DNA of 64,000 nt from Deinandra increscens subsp. villosa. Its lineage: Eukaryota; Streptophyta; Magnoliopsida; Asterales; Asteraceae. The position numbers and the translations under genes were made by a program. The stretch lies in NCBI GenBank assembly GCA_039602395.1, contig JBCNJP010000023.1, positions 26,767,061 to 26,831,060 of the forward strand, given 5' to 3'. Within the stretch, counting starts at the first letter, position 1. Each line of letters begins with the position of its first letter. Below are positions 10,691 to 22,097 of the stretch, piece by piece. A model generated the notes under the pieces. That model did not search any database. It had not been told where the DNA came from and saw only the letters and a list, made by a program, of their open reading frames with translations.

Positions 10691-11655
10691 ATAATTCAAA
10701 TTAATTTATATAGACATTTTCAAATTTTCTATAGCAAATTAATTTAGTTTAATATTTATAATAATTCAGATTATTTTATACAAATCATAAATTAATAAAA
10801 GTTACAAGCTTTTAATAAAATAAAAAATAACAAAAATTACGTACTCTTTTGAAAAGATTAAAAAATCGAAAATATTAAAATTTACCAGCTTTTATAAATA
10901 AATAATGAACATAATAAAATAATATATAAAATGATAAAAAGAATAAAAGTTATCACCTAGTTTCAAAAAATAAAAGAAGAAAACTAAAAAAAAATACAAT
11001 CTTTTAATAAAAAAACATAAGTAATAATAAATGTGGCTAACTTTTTTAAAAAATAATAAAAGTTTTTGACTTTTAAATTAATAGTAGAATAAAAAAATTA
11101 CCAACTTTTAGAAAGAAAAAAACAACTTAAAAAAATGATAAAAAGTTAGCTATTTATTTGAAAGAATAAAAACTTAAAAAATAGTAAAAATTATCGACTT
11201 TTTGACAGAAATAAAAAAGATAACATGAAATAAAGGCATTATTTTTCATATAATTTATATTTTTTTATTAAAAAATCTATTAATGGAATTGGTAAAAATT
11301 TGAACACTTCTAGTATAAGAAAAATTAAATTAGTAAGAATACTTTTTTTAAACGGAAAATTTGAATTACTAAAAACATTATTCCCATCTCATTCCTTATC
11401 TTTATCTTTATAATTTATACATTTATCATTATTTTTTCTCTCTCTTCCACTTACAACCAAACCTCAAATTTTACAGAATTCACACTATTTTTGTTAAATA
11501 TACAGATTTTCAATATCCTTTATCCTTCTTTCACTCACAACCACTTACAACTAAACCTTAAATTATAAGGACTGCACGCACATATATTATACCAAACGGG
11601 TTGTGAATGCTCTAAATACTTTAAAATATAAATTACTAAAAACTATTAAAAATGT
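10691..11655. other. AT-rich DNA, no gene
   Basis: Long runs of A/T with scattered near-repeats of AAAATAATAAAAGTT. A pyrimidine-rich segment around 11400-11560 contains two similar copies of CACTTACAACYAAACCT. No ORF of note. Confidence 0.45.
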
Positions 11656-11659
11656 AGAT

Positions 11660-13075
11660 TATTAATGATAGACTTCCTTTCACGTATCTCGGTCTTCCTG
11701 TTGGTACGAATATGTCTCGAATTTCCAATTAGGATCCATTTTTGATAAATTCAAAAACCCTCTCAATAAGTTGAAACGTAGTCTTCTATCAATTGGTGGT
11801 AGGGCAACTTTGGTATCTTCGGTTCTAGGCTCTCTGGGACTTACTACTTTTCTATGTTCCCTCTTCCCGCCAAAGTCAATAGAGATTTGGAATCAATTCG
11901 TTCAAAATTTTTTGGGGTTTCAAGGATAATGATAGAAAATCCCCTTGGGTTAAGTGGTCTTTTATCCTAACCAGTAAGGACCATGGTGGTCTTGGGATAG
12001 GAAGTCTGTATGATATAAATCTGGCTCTCCTTTACAAATGGTGTTGGAAATTCATGTCATGTAGTGATGCGCTTTGAGTTTGTCTAATTAAGGCAATTCA
12101 CGGAACTTGCTTTGGAGATCGTCGGGGTGGCAATTTTCGAGCTCTTGGCAGTGAATTGTTAAAAAGTGTGAGTTCTGCCATAAGAGTAATCTTATACCGG
12201 TTAATGTAATTAAAAAAAATATCGGGTCTGGCAATGACACGAAAATTTGGAAAGACGTTTGGTTAGAGGATTGTTCTTTTCAGGTTCGTTTCCCTAGATT
12301 ATATGATTTATCCTCTAATAAAGATGATCTTATTTGCAACTATCGTGATGGATTATCTTGGTCTTCGTTTTGCCGGAGAAAATCCGCGCAGGGGGTTGTC
12401 GAAACTGAACAATTCGAGACAATGTCGGAGCTGATTCCTAACGTGTCTTTTGGGGATGATTTGGACAAATGTTGTTGGTCCTTAGATGATGATTCAGATT
12501 TCTACATTAAGTCGGTCCAAAAACACATCGACCATTCACATCTTCCTGTTGGAGATTATGCGACGCGTTGGTAAAAGTTCGTCCCCAAAAAGGTTAATAT
12601 TGTTGTTTGGATAATATTTTAGATCGTCTCCCCATGCGTCTTAACCTTTCAAAGCGTGGTTTCGAGTTAGAGTCGATTTTTTGTCCCATCTGCATAGCTT
12701 CTATTGAATCTTCTATTCATCTGTTTGGAAATTGCATGTTTTTAGGAAGACTTTGGCTCGCGTTAAAGCTTGGATCGATGTGGATTGTCTTTTGTCGGCC
12801 AGTCCTCATTTGATTCACAAAGCAATTAAAGATGCTAAAATATCAAGAATCAAGAAAGATGTGCTGCTTACCGTTATTTACACTTCGTTTGGAAGACCAG
12901 GAATATGGTCATTTTTCAACCAAACGATATTAGGAACGGGGGTATTTTTGATGATATAGTGCTTAATTCGTTTTCTTGGTTTACTTCTAGAAATCGTAAA
13001 GTTAAGATTCGTTGGGTTGATTGGTTGTTAAACCCATTACTTTTCTTGTAATTTCTGCTCTAGTTTGAGCTTTAA
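11660..13075 (+). pseudogene. LINE (non-LTR) reverse-transcriptase remnant, 3' part
   Basis: Conceptual translation in several frames shows the C-terminal region of a plant L1-type RT. It includes TYLGLPVGTNMSR, SIGGRATLVSSVLG, PWVKWSFIL, GGLGIGSLYDIN, NDTKIWKDVWLED and a zinc-binding RT region around VPKKVNIVVW. Several frameshifts and stops interrupt it, so it is an old 5'-truncated copy. Its 3' end runs into the (TA)n tract at 13094. A LINE-type polypurine/poly(A) tail is not obvious. Confidence 0.75.
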
Positions 13076-13092
13076 ATATAACTTTACCGTCG

Positions 13093-13093
<1 letters not shown>

Positions 13094-13135
<42 letters not shown>
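13094..13135. repeat. (TA)n microsatellite, left flank of the pararetrovirus
   Basis: About 21 uninterrupted TA units between the LINE remnant and the viral sequence. Confidence 0.95.
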
Positions 13136-13139
<4 letters not shown>

Positions 13140-13720
13140 TAAAAAAGAAGATGCTTAAAAATGACTTAAAGTAGATAGATGTTGTCTGGATAAGAGTCAT
13201 AATTTGATTTGCAATATTGCTTGTCCATCTTGTCTGTTTATTGGTTGAGTATGTCATAGATGACATCATCTTTAGAAGTCTCTATGTGTGCTGTCGATTG
13301 AAGGTGCTAAACCTGGGTCTGTGTCACAGTCTTCTATGTCATCATCATTTTGAATGTGTTTTTAGCTCTAAGTTATCTCCTTCCATAATGAAAGGTAAGA
13401 GCATGTTTCAATTTTTATGTGTCCATACTTGTGTATAATGTCCTTCTGCTAGTAACTTGAAGTCTTTCCAATTGAGGCCTTCAGGTAAGACCGGAGTTTT
13501 TTTTATTCTTTGTAATAAATGCTTTAGTCGGATCTTCTTTGACCTTCAAGATTGCTTTTCTGTCTTTGAAACTGTCATAATCACCCATACTCTCTAGCCA
13601 ACAAAGAGTTGAGAAATCTATATTTGTTTTAATAGCCAGACTTTCTAAATAATTTTGAACTGTTATTTTGTGGCTAATAATATTCTTTTTCTAGTTGGTC
13701 TGTATGTGTGATCATTTGCA

Positions 13721-15186
13721 TTAGACAGAGAAGAGAACATCTTGCAGCCTACTATTGGAGGAAACGTGTGTGTAGCAATGTTTCCTGCTGTTAAAGTATA
13801 TTTTTCTCCAAACTGATCTAGGAGTTTTTTTTGTTTTAGCTGGTAAGCGGAAATCGAAATAATCAATCATACCACTGTGGTAAAACTGAATAATTTCTTC
13901 ATCTGGCATATATGTTATATGCAGGCTTATTTGTAGGAGTAGAAGACCGGTTTCTTCTCCTTCATCATCAATTCTTTCTACAACTGTGATTCCTTTATAA
14001 GACTCTTCGTTGAAGGCTATCTTTACCAACTTTTGTTGTAGTTCATACAACACAATAGGAAATTCTGTACAAATCTTCTGCGAGACTATCTGTTCAAATT
14101 CTGGGAAATGTTGTGTAACCTTTTTAAAGTATTCTTTCCATGGTGTATCAAGGATTCTAGCTTTAAAATAATTATAATCTATGTTTATAAATACCTCTTT
14201 CTTTTCTAGTTGTTGTAAAAGCTGTGTATTTTTTGCTTCTAGAATAGTTATTTTCTGCTTTAAAACGTTGTTTTCAAGCTGAAAATGTATAGATGTACTC
14301 TTTTCTTGTTGTATCAGTTGTTCTTGTAACTTTGAAATAATATCTTCTTGAGTCTTTATGAGTTGCTCACGATTTATTTTTGCAATGTCTGAAAATGTTG
14401 GGACCTTTTCAGCTTCATTGAAGAAGCTGTCTACACCGAAGTGATCTCTTGTTGCGTTTAAAGCTTTAGCAAAACTGTAGTAACCTTTGTATATAGGTCC
14501 ATAGCAGTTTATATATTTTTCCAATGTTTCCCATTTGTTAAAAAATTCCAAGTTTATTTCCTCTAAATATTATATAATGTGTAAACTTTGGTTTTTGTTT
14601 TTTTGGGATTCTAACAGTTTGTTCCTGAAAATAGATGCTAAGAGCATTGAGGACCTGTACTTTGAACGAAGATGTCTGTGGCATGGTTTGAATATGCCAT
14701 AGGTTATCTAATAAACATTGTTGTTTTTCTGTTAAACTTAAACCTATTATAGGCCTAAACTTTGTATTATGGTCATCACATTTTGGTAATGCATAATTAC
14801 CAAAGGTAATCACTTGATTTTTTGGGCTTGTATCCATTTGGTTAAACTGTAATTTTTTGGTTTTATGGATGGTGGTAAGCGTCTTGTTAGAGACTGTTTA
14901 TAAAACTTTGTAGGATTATAAACAACACTTGTAGGGCTGTAAACTTGTTTTGTGGAGCTGTGAACTGGTGTGTTGTAGGAAGGAAAACTTGTGTAACATT
15001 TTCTAAGCAATCATATGAAGAAGCCGCTTGTCTTTGACTGTACATCTTATCTGCTTGCATAGACTGACTTAAGAGTTTTTCTGTGTTGTTATCTTCTTCT
15101 CCTGATGAGATGCTCATTGGTGAAGAGTATCTTTTGAGCTTTATAGGCTGTATAAGCTTATCTTTTCCTTTACTTTTCCTGTCCAT
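13721..15186 (-). pseudogene. Transactivator/viroplasmin-like gene of the endogenous pararetrovirus
   Basis: Reading starts near ATG 15186 and passes through four overlapping minus-strand segments (15186-14887, 15010-14810, 14837-14538, 14551-13721), which implies at least three frameshifts. The diagnostic region spans the last shift: HYIIFRGNKLGIF continues in the next frame as WETLEKYINCYGPIYKGYYS. That matches the conserved core of caulimovirus ORF VI proteins (Y-x-F-x-G ... W ... GxxxKGFxSF). A coiled-coil-like stretch rich in Lys, Glu and Gln follows (about residues 60-120 of the last segment). Its place after RNase H supports the call. Non-functional as it stands. Confidence 0.7.
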
Positions 15187-15315
15187 CTGTAAACAATAAT
15201 TTGTTAATATTTCTAGATAGCATATCTGCTACCCATTATTTTTCCTTTTATATGTTCAAAATTTATAGTGTATCCACTTCCTTGTATAACATTCTGTAAA
15301 TTAACCCACCTTGTC

Positions 15316-17248
15316 CTATTCATCTTTTTTGCTTTGATCATTTTTTATAAATTTAACTATTGCTTCACATTTGGTTCTGACTGTGAATTCTTTATGTAGG
15401 AAAATTTTGAATTTTTCTAAAGCATTGAGTAATGCTTGTATTTCAAAATCTAAACTTGTCCAATTTGTGCCTGTTTTAAAATTTTCACTTGTATATGAAC
15501 ATATTTTTTCATTCTCCTTGGGGCTATACTTATTAGGTTTACAAAGAAGAACAACTCCACATCCTTCTTTGCATCCATCCACTTCTATAATAATATAATC
15601 TGTTACTAATGGTAATTCTAGTGGTTTAATCTTTTTAACCGCATTTTTTATTTCTCTTATTAAGTTTATATCTTCTTGATTAAGTGTCTTTGACCATTTT
15701 TGTTGTCTTACTATATAATGGTCCAACTAATTTTGACAAATTTGGTATAAATTTTCTTGCGTAATTAACTAATCCTAATATGGCTTGTATTTGTTTTAAG
15801 TTTTAAATTTTTTTCTGGAAAATCTAGGATTTTTGTAGAAATGTGTTCTTGTAATTCTATCTTTCCATCTCCTATTTCTAATCCACGAAACGATAATTTT
15901 CTTTTAAATAATTCCATCTTTCTTTTTGAAACAACTATACCATTCTTTTCTATTTCTTCAAAAACCTTTTGTAAATGTTTCTCGTGTTCCTGTATTGTTT
16001 CACTTGCAACTAAAATATCATCAATATAAACCAAGCAAAAATTATATTGTAAGAATATGTTGTCCATAAATCTTTGAAATATTGAAGGTGCATTTTTTAA
16101 TTCAAAGCTAAAAACATTCCATTCAAATTGTCCTTCTGAACATGTGAAAGTTGTCCATGTTTTAAAGTTTTCTTCTAGTTGTAACTGATTGTATCCTGAT
16201 TTTAGGTCAAATTTTGAAAAAAAATCTCTTTTCTTTGTATTAAATTTAATAAGCTATCTTTATTTGGAATGTTATATCCATAATCTTCTGTGTTAATATT
16301 TAATCTTTTGTAGTTATAGACTATCCTTGCTTTTCCTCTTTTTATTTCACTGTGATTTTTTACTATGAATGTTGTTGTCCTATGTGGACTTTCTGATTTT
16401 CTGATCAGTCCTTGATCTAACATTTCTAGTATTTGTTTTTTGAATTCTTCTTTATCCATAGGGCTATAATCTATGTTTGTTGTTCTAATAGTGGTGTCTG
16501 GATTTTTAATTTTAAATTTACATGTATATTTTATCTTTGAGTTCTTAATGTCTTCTCCTATGAGACCTATTTTTTCAAGATGTAAAATTGTAGGATGATT
16601 TATACTTTTTGTAACATCTTTTCCTTTTTCTAATTCGTGCTCATAAATTATGTAAGTAATTTAATAGTTTCATTTTCTATGTGTTGTTCTTTTTTACTTT
16701 TTAGGAAATATAGGTTTCCTTTTTCTCCACGTTTCTGAGCGAATGCAGATGTGCTATTGTATCTTAGTGTTGGAAAGTTATAAACATGTTTACTAAGTGT
16801 TATAAAATTTCTTCTTAATGTAACTGCTCCATTTAATCCAAATAAAAAGTTTAAACCAACTGCTCCATTTGATCCAAATAAAAAGTTTAAACCAAGTACA
16901 AAATCTTTTGATTTTATATGTTGTGAGTTGATATTTACTTGTGGTATGTCATACTTTACACTGTAATTTCCAGCAAAATCTAAGAATTGAATTCCCACTG
17001 GTTCTAAGTAATGTGTTATTGAAATTAATCTATCTTCTGCAGTTCTTGTAACTAGATTATAAGCAAAATTTTTATAATACTGTTGTGGTGCTAAAAGATA
17101 TTAAACTCTTTGTTGCTCCTGTGTCTACTAGGGCCGGTAAATCTAATACTTTATTGTTATCTAGCCATAGTCTACATTGTATATTTATCATATTTAGACA
17201 TCCTTGTGTTTGTATGTATGTTTGCTCTGCTTGTGTTTCTGTTGACAT
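15316..17248 (-). pseudogene. Pararetroviral protease-reverse transcriptase-RNase H
   Basis: A start codon at 17248 opens a frame leading to the aspartic protease signature ALVDTGATKSLI near 17115-17140. Protease sequence continues in 16998-16648 and ends in a frame break. RT is split over 16459-16202 (GKARIVYNYKRLN) and 16067-15765, with the catalytic YIDDIL near 16017-16030. RNase H follows at 15726-15316 (IIEVDGCKEGCGVV, DFEIQALLNAL). A 39-bp in-frame tandem duplication at about 16826-16903 repeats the stretch LNFLFGxNGAV. The YIDDIL form and absence of integrase separate it from the copia elements around it. Confidence 0.85.
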
Positions 17249-17278
17249 CTTACTATACTCAACATGTTTTTTTTTCTT

Positions 17279-17680
17279 TTAGACCAATTCTTTAATTTCT
17301 TTTATTTTGTTTTCTATACTATTTATTTTTAGACTATGTAATTCTGTTATCATCTCAAGCTTCTTTATTGATTGTTCTTGACTATTTGATTCTATATTAC
17401 TACTTGTTTCTGGTGTATGTATTTCTTCATCGTATATCTTTTTTAGACATATATAACATATTTCTTTAAAACAAATATTACATTGTGATCTTTTTTCTAT
17501 ACTTGGATAATATCCACAATTATAACATTTTATATAATTATTTCCTCTGTTAGATATCCACTTATGACTACAATCTTCTTCTGTATTTATATATGTATAT
17601 GTTACTTTTGTAACTGACTGTTCATCTTCGCTATATATGCTATAAATTGTTTCATTGTCTGTATGATCTGTATCTATAGC

Positions 17681-17690
<10 letters not shown>
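17279..17690 (-). pseudogene. Pararetroviral capsid-protein C-terminus with Cys-rich motif
   Basis: An open minus-strand frame runs from the (CT)n/(TA)n junction to TAA at 17281-17279. It contains cysteines spaced CX2CX11CX2CX4CX2C (from CYNCG to CYIC, about 17430-17545). A Lys/Glu-rich tail follows. I recall this spacing as a hallmark described for badnavirus polyproteins. Here it sits at the end of a separate ORF just before a pol start codon. The N-terminal part is missing. Confidence 0.7.

Positions 17691-17736
<46 letters not shown>
17680..17736. repeat. (CT)n-(TA)n microsatellite, right flank of the pararetrovirus
   Basis: Seven CT units run into about 21 TA units, mirroring the (TA)n at 13094-13135. 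Confidence 0.95.
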
Positions 17737-17739
<3 letters not shown>

Positions 17740-17849
17740 ATGGGTTGGATCAAATAGGAAATTGATTTTGCCTAAAAAATAGAAAGCAATAGAACTTTGA
17801 AATGTGACAGAATTAAGATATTAAAAGTAAGGACATTTTAGTCTAAAAA

Positions 17850-18345
17850 CAAGTACAAATAATTTTATCTTAACGTAAAATAGTACATATATAAAGTTAG
17901 TACTAGACGTGTTTTTTATTTTAAAACAATGCAAATAATGTTGTTTTAACGTAAACATTACAAATAATGTTGTTTTAACATAAAAATATACAAATAATGT
18001 TTTCCTAACGTAAAACAATACATATATAAAACCAATACATTTTTAATGTAAACCAGCACAATTATATGTGTTGTTTTATTCTAAAAAGTATAAAATGTGT
18101 TGGTTAAATACAATGTAAACATAGAAATAGTTGTTTAATGCAAAACAATACAAATCAAATTATTTAAATGTAAAACAATTCAATTATTACAAACTAGTAA
18201 AAATATCACAAACTAGTATATTTTTAAAGTTTTTATATATCAATACTATATTATACTCAAATTAAAGAGAGAGAAATATTCAGTTTTATGGTGTAGCTTT
18301 ATAAAAAAAATGTCGTATGAAAAAGTTATGAACATGTAAAAAACG
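17850..18345. repeat. AT-rich minisatellite with foldback-type arm
   Basis: About eight degenerate units of the type GTAAAACAATACAAATAATG at 17860-18175. The segment 18280-18345 (TTTATGGTGTAGC, TGTCGTATGAAAAAGTTATG) matches an arm of the foldback element at 8816-9345. Confidence 0.65.
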
Positions 18346-18539
18346 CAAGGAAAACTTAAATAAGTAAACAAAAGAGACTATACAAAAAATACCCCTAACT
18401 TTAATTTATGAAATTATTGGATGAGATCTATTCATATTCTTTTAAACAAAATATGTTTTTAATGGATCTCACCCAATATATTCTAAGGGTTTATATAAGA
18501 TGATCAAATTGCTTTTCTTAATAAATCATTTAGTGTAGG

Positions 18540-18830
18540 TATTGGTGTTAAACTAAATATATTAGTAGTTAAAAGTTTAAGGATCAGTCTTGTAAATATG
18601 CAAAATCAGGTTTGGAGTCAGTGTGCTATTGTAAACAGTGTAAGGTCTATTGTGTCAAGTTACAAAGTGTGTAACTGGTCAAATAGCGAAGCGACATTTC
18701 ATAAAAGGGTCGCAACCCTTCAGTCTGTATATATGGTCGAGCAAAATGGAGAAATCCACAGTTAATCAAAATTGTTTATAATGTCAAATTCGTGTTGATA
18801 TTGCGTTGTTGATCTCTGATTATACCAACA
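18540..18830 (+). repeat. 5' LTR of element G
   Basis: It starts TATTGGTG and ends ACCAACA, so the terminal dinucleotides are TA...CA instead of TG...CA. TATATAT at 18728-18734 is a likely TATA box. Confidence 0.9.
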
Positions 18831-18832
18831 TT

Positions 18833-18844
18833 TAGTATCAGAGC
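18833..18844 (+). other. Primer binding site of element G
   Basis: TAGTATCAGAGC differs by one base from the initiator-Met tRNA complement TGGTATCAGAGC used by plant copia elements. The change is G to A. Confidence 0.8.
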
Positions 18845-19324
18845 GCTTAATCGATCAGGGGAAGGAAGAAAAAAAGCAATCGTTTGTTTCCAAATTTGAT
18901 GGAAGTCTGTATTTGTTTCCGATCGTCAATAAAAAACGATTCGATCAAATAAATTAGAAGCGGCCGTTGTAAAATCGTATTCCACGATCGGAATTCATTG
19001 CCATGTGAAACCATTGTGGAACAATTGAAGTCGGCGTTTCGTTATACAAAAGTAGGCGTCGATCGTTTATCGGTGAAAAATAACCAATTGGAATTTGAAG
19101 TTTGAATTGAAGTCGGTGGATTAAGCGTGTACTACGAGAATCAAATTCAATTTCAATTTTGAAAAGGAGATTTCGATTGTAGAAGAACCATGTGCATATT
19201 CAGATAAGTTTTTTAATTTGTTTTTAGGATTTCAAAATTATTTATGAAATCAGATTTGTAGTATTTTGTTTTTCAAATTGTTAAAGTTTTTTTTAACAAT
19301 TAGAAGGGTTAAGTTTTTAAGAAT

Positions 19325-19770
19325 AGTTGGTTTTGGGTTGTTAGGAGACCGGTAAAAAACCTATATATTGTTTTTGGTAGATTGAAACGGTTGGTTTGAT
19401 TCACATTGTGACCAGAAAAACCCGTGTACCGTTGTCATTAGAAACAATTGGTTTATTTGATTTGTTTGACAACCGGAGAAACCCGTGTACTATTATTAGT
19501 TTAAACAATTGGTTTTGAAAAGTCCATGTTTTGTTTTCGGTAGAAGCAATTGGTTTTGGAAAAACCCGTGTATTGCGGTTGAGCAATTGGTTTTTTGGAA
19601 AACCCGTATACTGCGGTCAGTAGAAAACAATTGATTTTTGAAAACCCATGTATTGTTGTCATTTTAATAGTTGGCTTAGGAAGAAACCCGTGTACTATTC
19701 TGGGTAGAAACAGTTGGTTTGAAAGGAAATCCGTGTACCGTTAAGGATTAGTGGTTGGTTGAAACCCATG
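19325..19770 (+). repeat. Leader repeat array of element G, unit about 45-60 bp
   Basis: About nine degenerate copies of a unit containing CAATTGGTTT followed by AAACCCGTGTAC lie between the PBS and gag. The copies vary in spacing and sequence. Confidence 0.75.
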
Positions 19771-19815
19771 TAGAAAGTAAAGATTCAATCAGGTTAAGAT
19801 TGGAAGGAAAGGAAA

Positions 19816-20733
19816 ATGGGTGACGATTCATCCAAGGGCAAGGAAGTTGTAGCGGTATAAAAGGAGGGGCGTCAATGACATTTCAGTGCCCGGTTCTAAA
19901 CTCTACAAATTACACAATTTGGGCTGTAAAGATTAAGGCAATCTTTAACGTCCATGAAATATGGGATGCAATCGAACCATCCCCAGGAACTGAAGTCGAT
20001 CAAAAGAAGAACAACACGGCAATTGCGATGCTCTATCAAGCAATTCCAGAAAACATGGTGTTGCAAATTCCTAACCTTACATCGGCGAAAGAAATTTGGG
20101 ATGCATTAAATGTTCGACATGTTGGAGTAGATAGAGTTAAGGAGGCGTGTGTTCAAACGCTTGAGTCATAATTTGAACGTTTGAAGATGAAAGATAACGA
20201 GTCACTTGATGTCTATGCCGGGAAGATTAGTGAGGTTGCATCATAAGCAAGCAGTATGGGGCATACTATAGAAGACAAAAGATTGGTTCAGAAACTGTTG
20301 AGTTCAGTACCAGATAGGTTCATGCATATAATTGCTGCTATTGAATGGTTTATTGATATCAAGACAATGCCGTTTCAAGAAGCTGTGGTAAGATTGGAGG
20401 CTTTTGAAGAACGAATGAAGAAGCCAGTCAAGGAGGAAGATCAGCAATACAAACTCTTGTTCTCCAAAGAAGAAGGTAAGCAGAAGGCTAAGGGACACAA
20501 ATATGAGCAGTGTGGTCATAATAATTCAAGTCAAGAAAAGTCAGAACGTGGCCAACATAAAAGGTGGAAGTCTTGGAAGAACAAAGGTGGTAATCAAGTC
20601 CGCTAGAACAAAGATCATGTGAGATGCTTCAAATGCAATGAACTTGGACACTTCAAACATGAATGTCCAAATTGGAGGGGGAAAAACGAAGCAAACTTGA
20701 TCGAGTACGAGGATGAAGGATTGTTGTTGCTGT
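19816..20733 (+). pseudogene. gag: Gag of element G
   Basis: The likely start is ATG 19816 (MGDDSSKGKEVVAV), followed by a stop and a one-base slip. The main frame then runs from 19875. It has the copia-type Gag (UBN2-like) domain: NYTIWAVKIKAIF, EIWDALNVRH, LVQKLLSSVPDRF. A CX2CX4HX4C zinc knuckle, CFKCNELGHFKHEC, lies near 20625-20670. In-frame stops occur at 20169-20171, around 20244 and at 20604-20606; the last fits CAG to TAG. It ends in an acidic tail just before the polypurine tract. Confidence 0.85.
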
Positions 20734-20780
20734 GATCGGATAATGAAGGAAGTTGAAGACCTCGTTTAAACTATATTTAG

Positions 20781-20792
20781 TTTAAGGGGGAG
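20781..20792 (+). other. Polypurine tract of element G
   Basis: TTTAAGGGGGAG directly precedes the 3' LTR. Confidence 0.85.
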
Positions 20793-21083
20793 TATTGGTG
20801 TTAAACTAAATATATTAGTAGTTAAAAGTTTAAGGGTCAGTCTTGTAAATATGCAAACTCAGATTTGGAGTCAGTGTGTTATTGTAAATAGTGTAAGGTC
20901 TATTGTGTCAAGTTACAAAGTGTGTAACTGGTCAAATAGGGAAGCGAAGTTTCATAAAAGGGTCGCAACTCTTAAGTCTGTATATATGGTCGAACAAAAC
21001 GGAGAACTCTACACTTAATCAAAATCGTTTATAGTGTCAAATTCGTGTTGATATTCCGTTGTTAATCTCTGATTATACCAACA
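20793..21083 (+). repeat. 3' LTR of element G
   Basis: Same length and same TATTGGTG start as the 5' copy, so the atypical TA terminus was present when the element inserted. A few percent of positions differ. Confidence 0.9.
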
Positions 21084-21673
21084 ATAGGTAGTAATTTTCT
21101 CAATTATGCATAGTCAAATAATTAACCATTTGATAATTTTCCTTTTTAAAAATCTCACATGCCATATTTTCTAATCTCATCTTCATATTCTGTTTTATTA
21201 TATTATTTTTTTCTGTTATCTTAACTAGTAACTATTTAGGGTGAGGGTATACGCCCGGTTCCTCTTCTGCTAAACATCATTGGGTTTGACGGGTTTAACG
21301 AGTTCCACACCCATCTAAGCGGGTTTGAAGGCATCGGGTAAAAAACGAAACCGCTCGGTTTCTTGTTACCGATATTACCCGATAAAAAAATAATCGTTGG
21401 AGGCTGCAAACGGCTACTAGCCCATAATTTTTTGTTTAATTTTAAAAGGTAAAAAAATAAAATGTTTTTTTAAACAAAAAAAAGATAATGAAGCCTAAGA
21501 GTTCAAATCATAATCATACCCATCTAAAAATGAAGCCTCCGACTTTATTTTCTCTCTCTATACTCTCTCTCATGTGACATGATCTTATTGAATATTCATT
21601 TTGAACATAAGGGTTTTATTAGTAATTTCTTATAAAGTGTTATTAGCAGAATCAAACTTGATTGCCTCATACA

Positions 21674-21674
<1 letters not shown>
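21084..21674. other. No gene recognised
   Basis: Unique-looking AT-rich DNA. A short patch at 21245-21370 is richer in GC (CGGGTTTGAAGGC) but has no ORF. Confidence 0.45.

Positions 21675-21715
<41 letters not shown>
21675..21715. repeat. (TA)n microsatellite
   Basis: About 20 TA units immediately left of MITE copy 1. Confidence 0.95.
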
Positions 21716-21720
<5 letters not shown>

Positions 21721-21888
21721 GTTTAAATGAGAACTTTTTATTTTGAGAACTTTTAAGAACTAAATCTCAACTACTAATTTCAGATGGGGACCACTATAAT
21801 TCATGGGGAGTTTTCCATATATATAAACTAGTGCCTGAGATTAGTTCTTTTTAATTCTCAAACCCAATTGGTTCTTAAATGATCATCT

Positions 21889-21891
<3 letters not shown>
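21716..21891. mobile_element. Microsatellite-targeting MITE, copy 1
   Basis: A 176-bp noncoding unit with imperfect inverted ends (TTTAAATGAGAAC versus GTTCTTAAATGATC). An internal GAACTAAATCTCA is mirrored by TGAGATTAGTTC. It is bordered on both sides by (TA)n, like the rice Micron family that targets TA repeats. Confidence 0.7.

Positions 21892-21951
<60 letters not shown>
21892..21951. repeat. (TA)n microsatellite
   Basis: About 30 TA units between the two MITE copies. Confidence 0.95.
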
Positions 21952-21953
<2 letters not shown>

Positions 21954-22097
21954 AAGAACTTTTAAGAACTAAATCTCAACCACTAATTTCAGATGGGGAC
22001 CACCATAATTCATGGGGGTTTTTCCATATATATAAACTAGTGCATGAGATTAGTTCTTTTTACTTCTCAAACCCAATTGGTTCTTAAATGATCCTCT

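Larger units (their letters stand above)
13137..17690 (-). mobile_element. Endogenous pararetrovirus (Caulimoviridae), degenerate copy
   Basis: On the minus strand the order is capsid-protein C-terminus, protease-RT-RNase H, transactivator-like gene. This is the order of caulimovirus-type genomes (capsid, pol, then transactivator). No integrase or LTR is present. All genes are broken by frameshifts. The movement protein and capsid N-terminus are missing. (TA)n tracts lie at both ends. Endogenous pararetroviruses of other plants are known to occur within TA repeats. Confidence 0.85.
18540..21083 (+). mobile_element. Element G: gag-only LTR retrotransposon (TR-GAG type)
   Basis: Two 291-bp direct repeats (18540-18830 and 20793-21083) flank 1,962 bp. 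That interval holds a PBS, a repeat-rich leader, one gag gene with a zinc knuckle and a polypurine tract. No protease, integrase or RT remains, and nothing between the knuckle and the polypurine tract looks like leftover pol. Flanks GTAGG and ATAGG are a five-base duplication with one mismatch. It must have used pol from another copia element. Confidence 0.9.

Noticed and set aside
9543..11625. A complete Harbinger-type transposon between TTA sites (GGGAGGGGGTGTGG ... GAATGCTC)
   Set aside because: The two ends do not form a convincing inverted repeat and no transposase was found.
13217..13438. Plus-strand ORF of 73 codons within the left end of the pararetrovirus
   Set aside because: No domain; lies opposite to the viral coding strand and has random-like composition.
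13137..17690. CRISPR-like or bacterial origin for repeat arrays in the window
   Set aside because: Spacers and repeats are irregular, the context is plant retrotransposons, and no prokaryotic gene is present.
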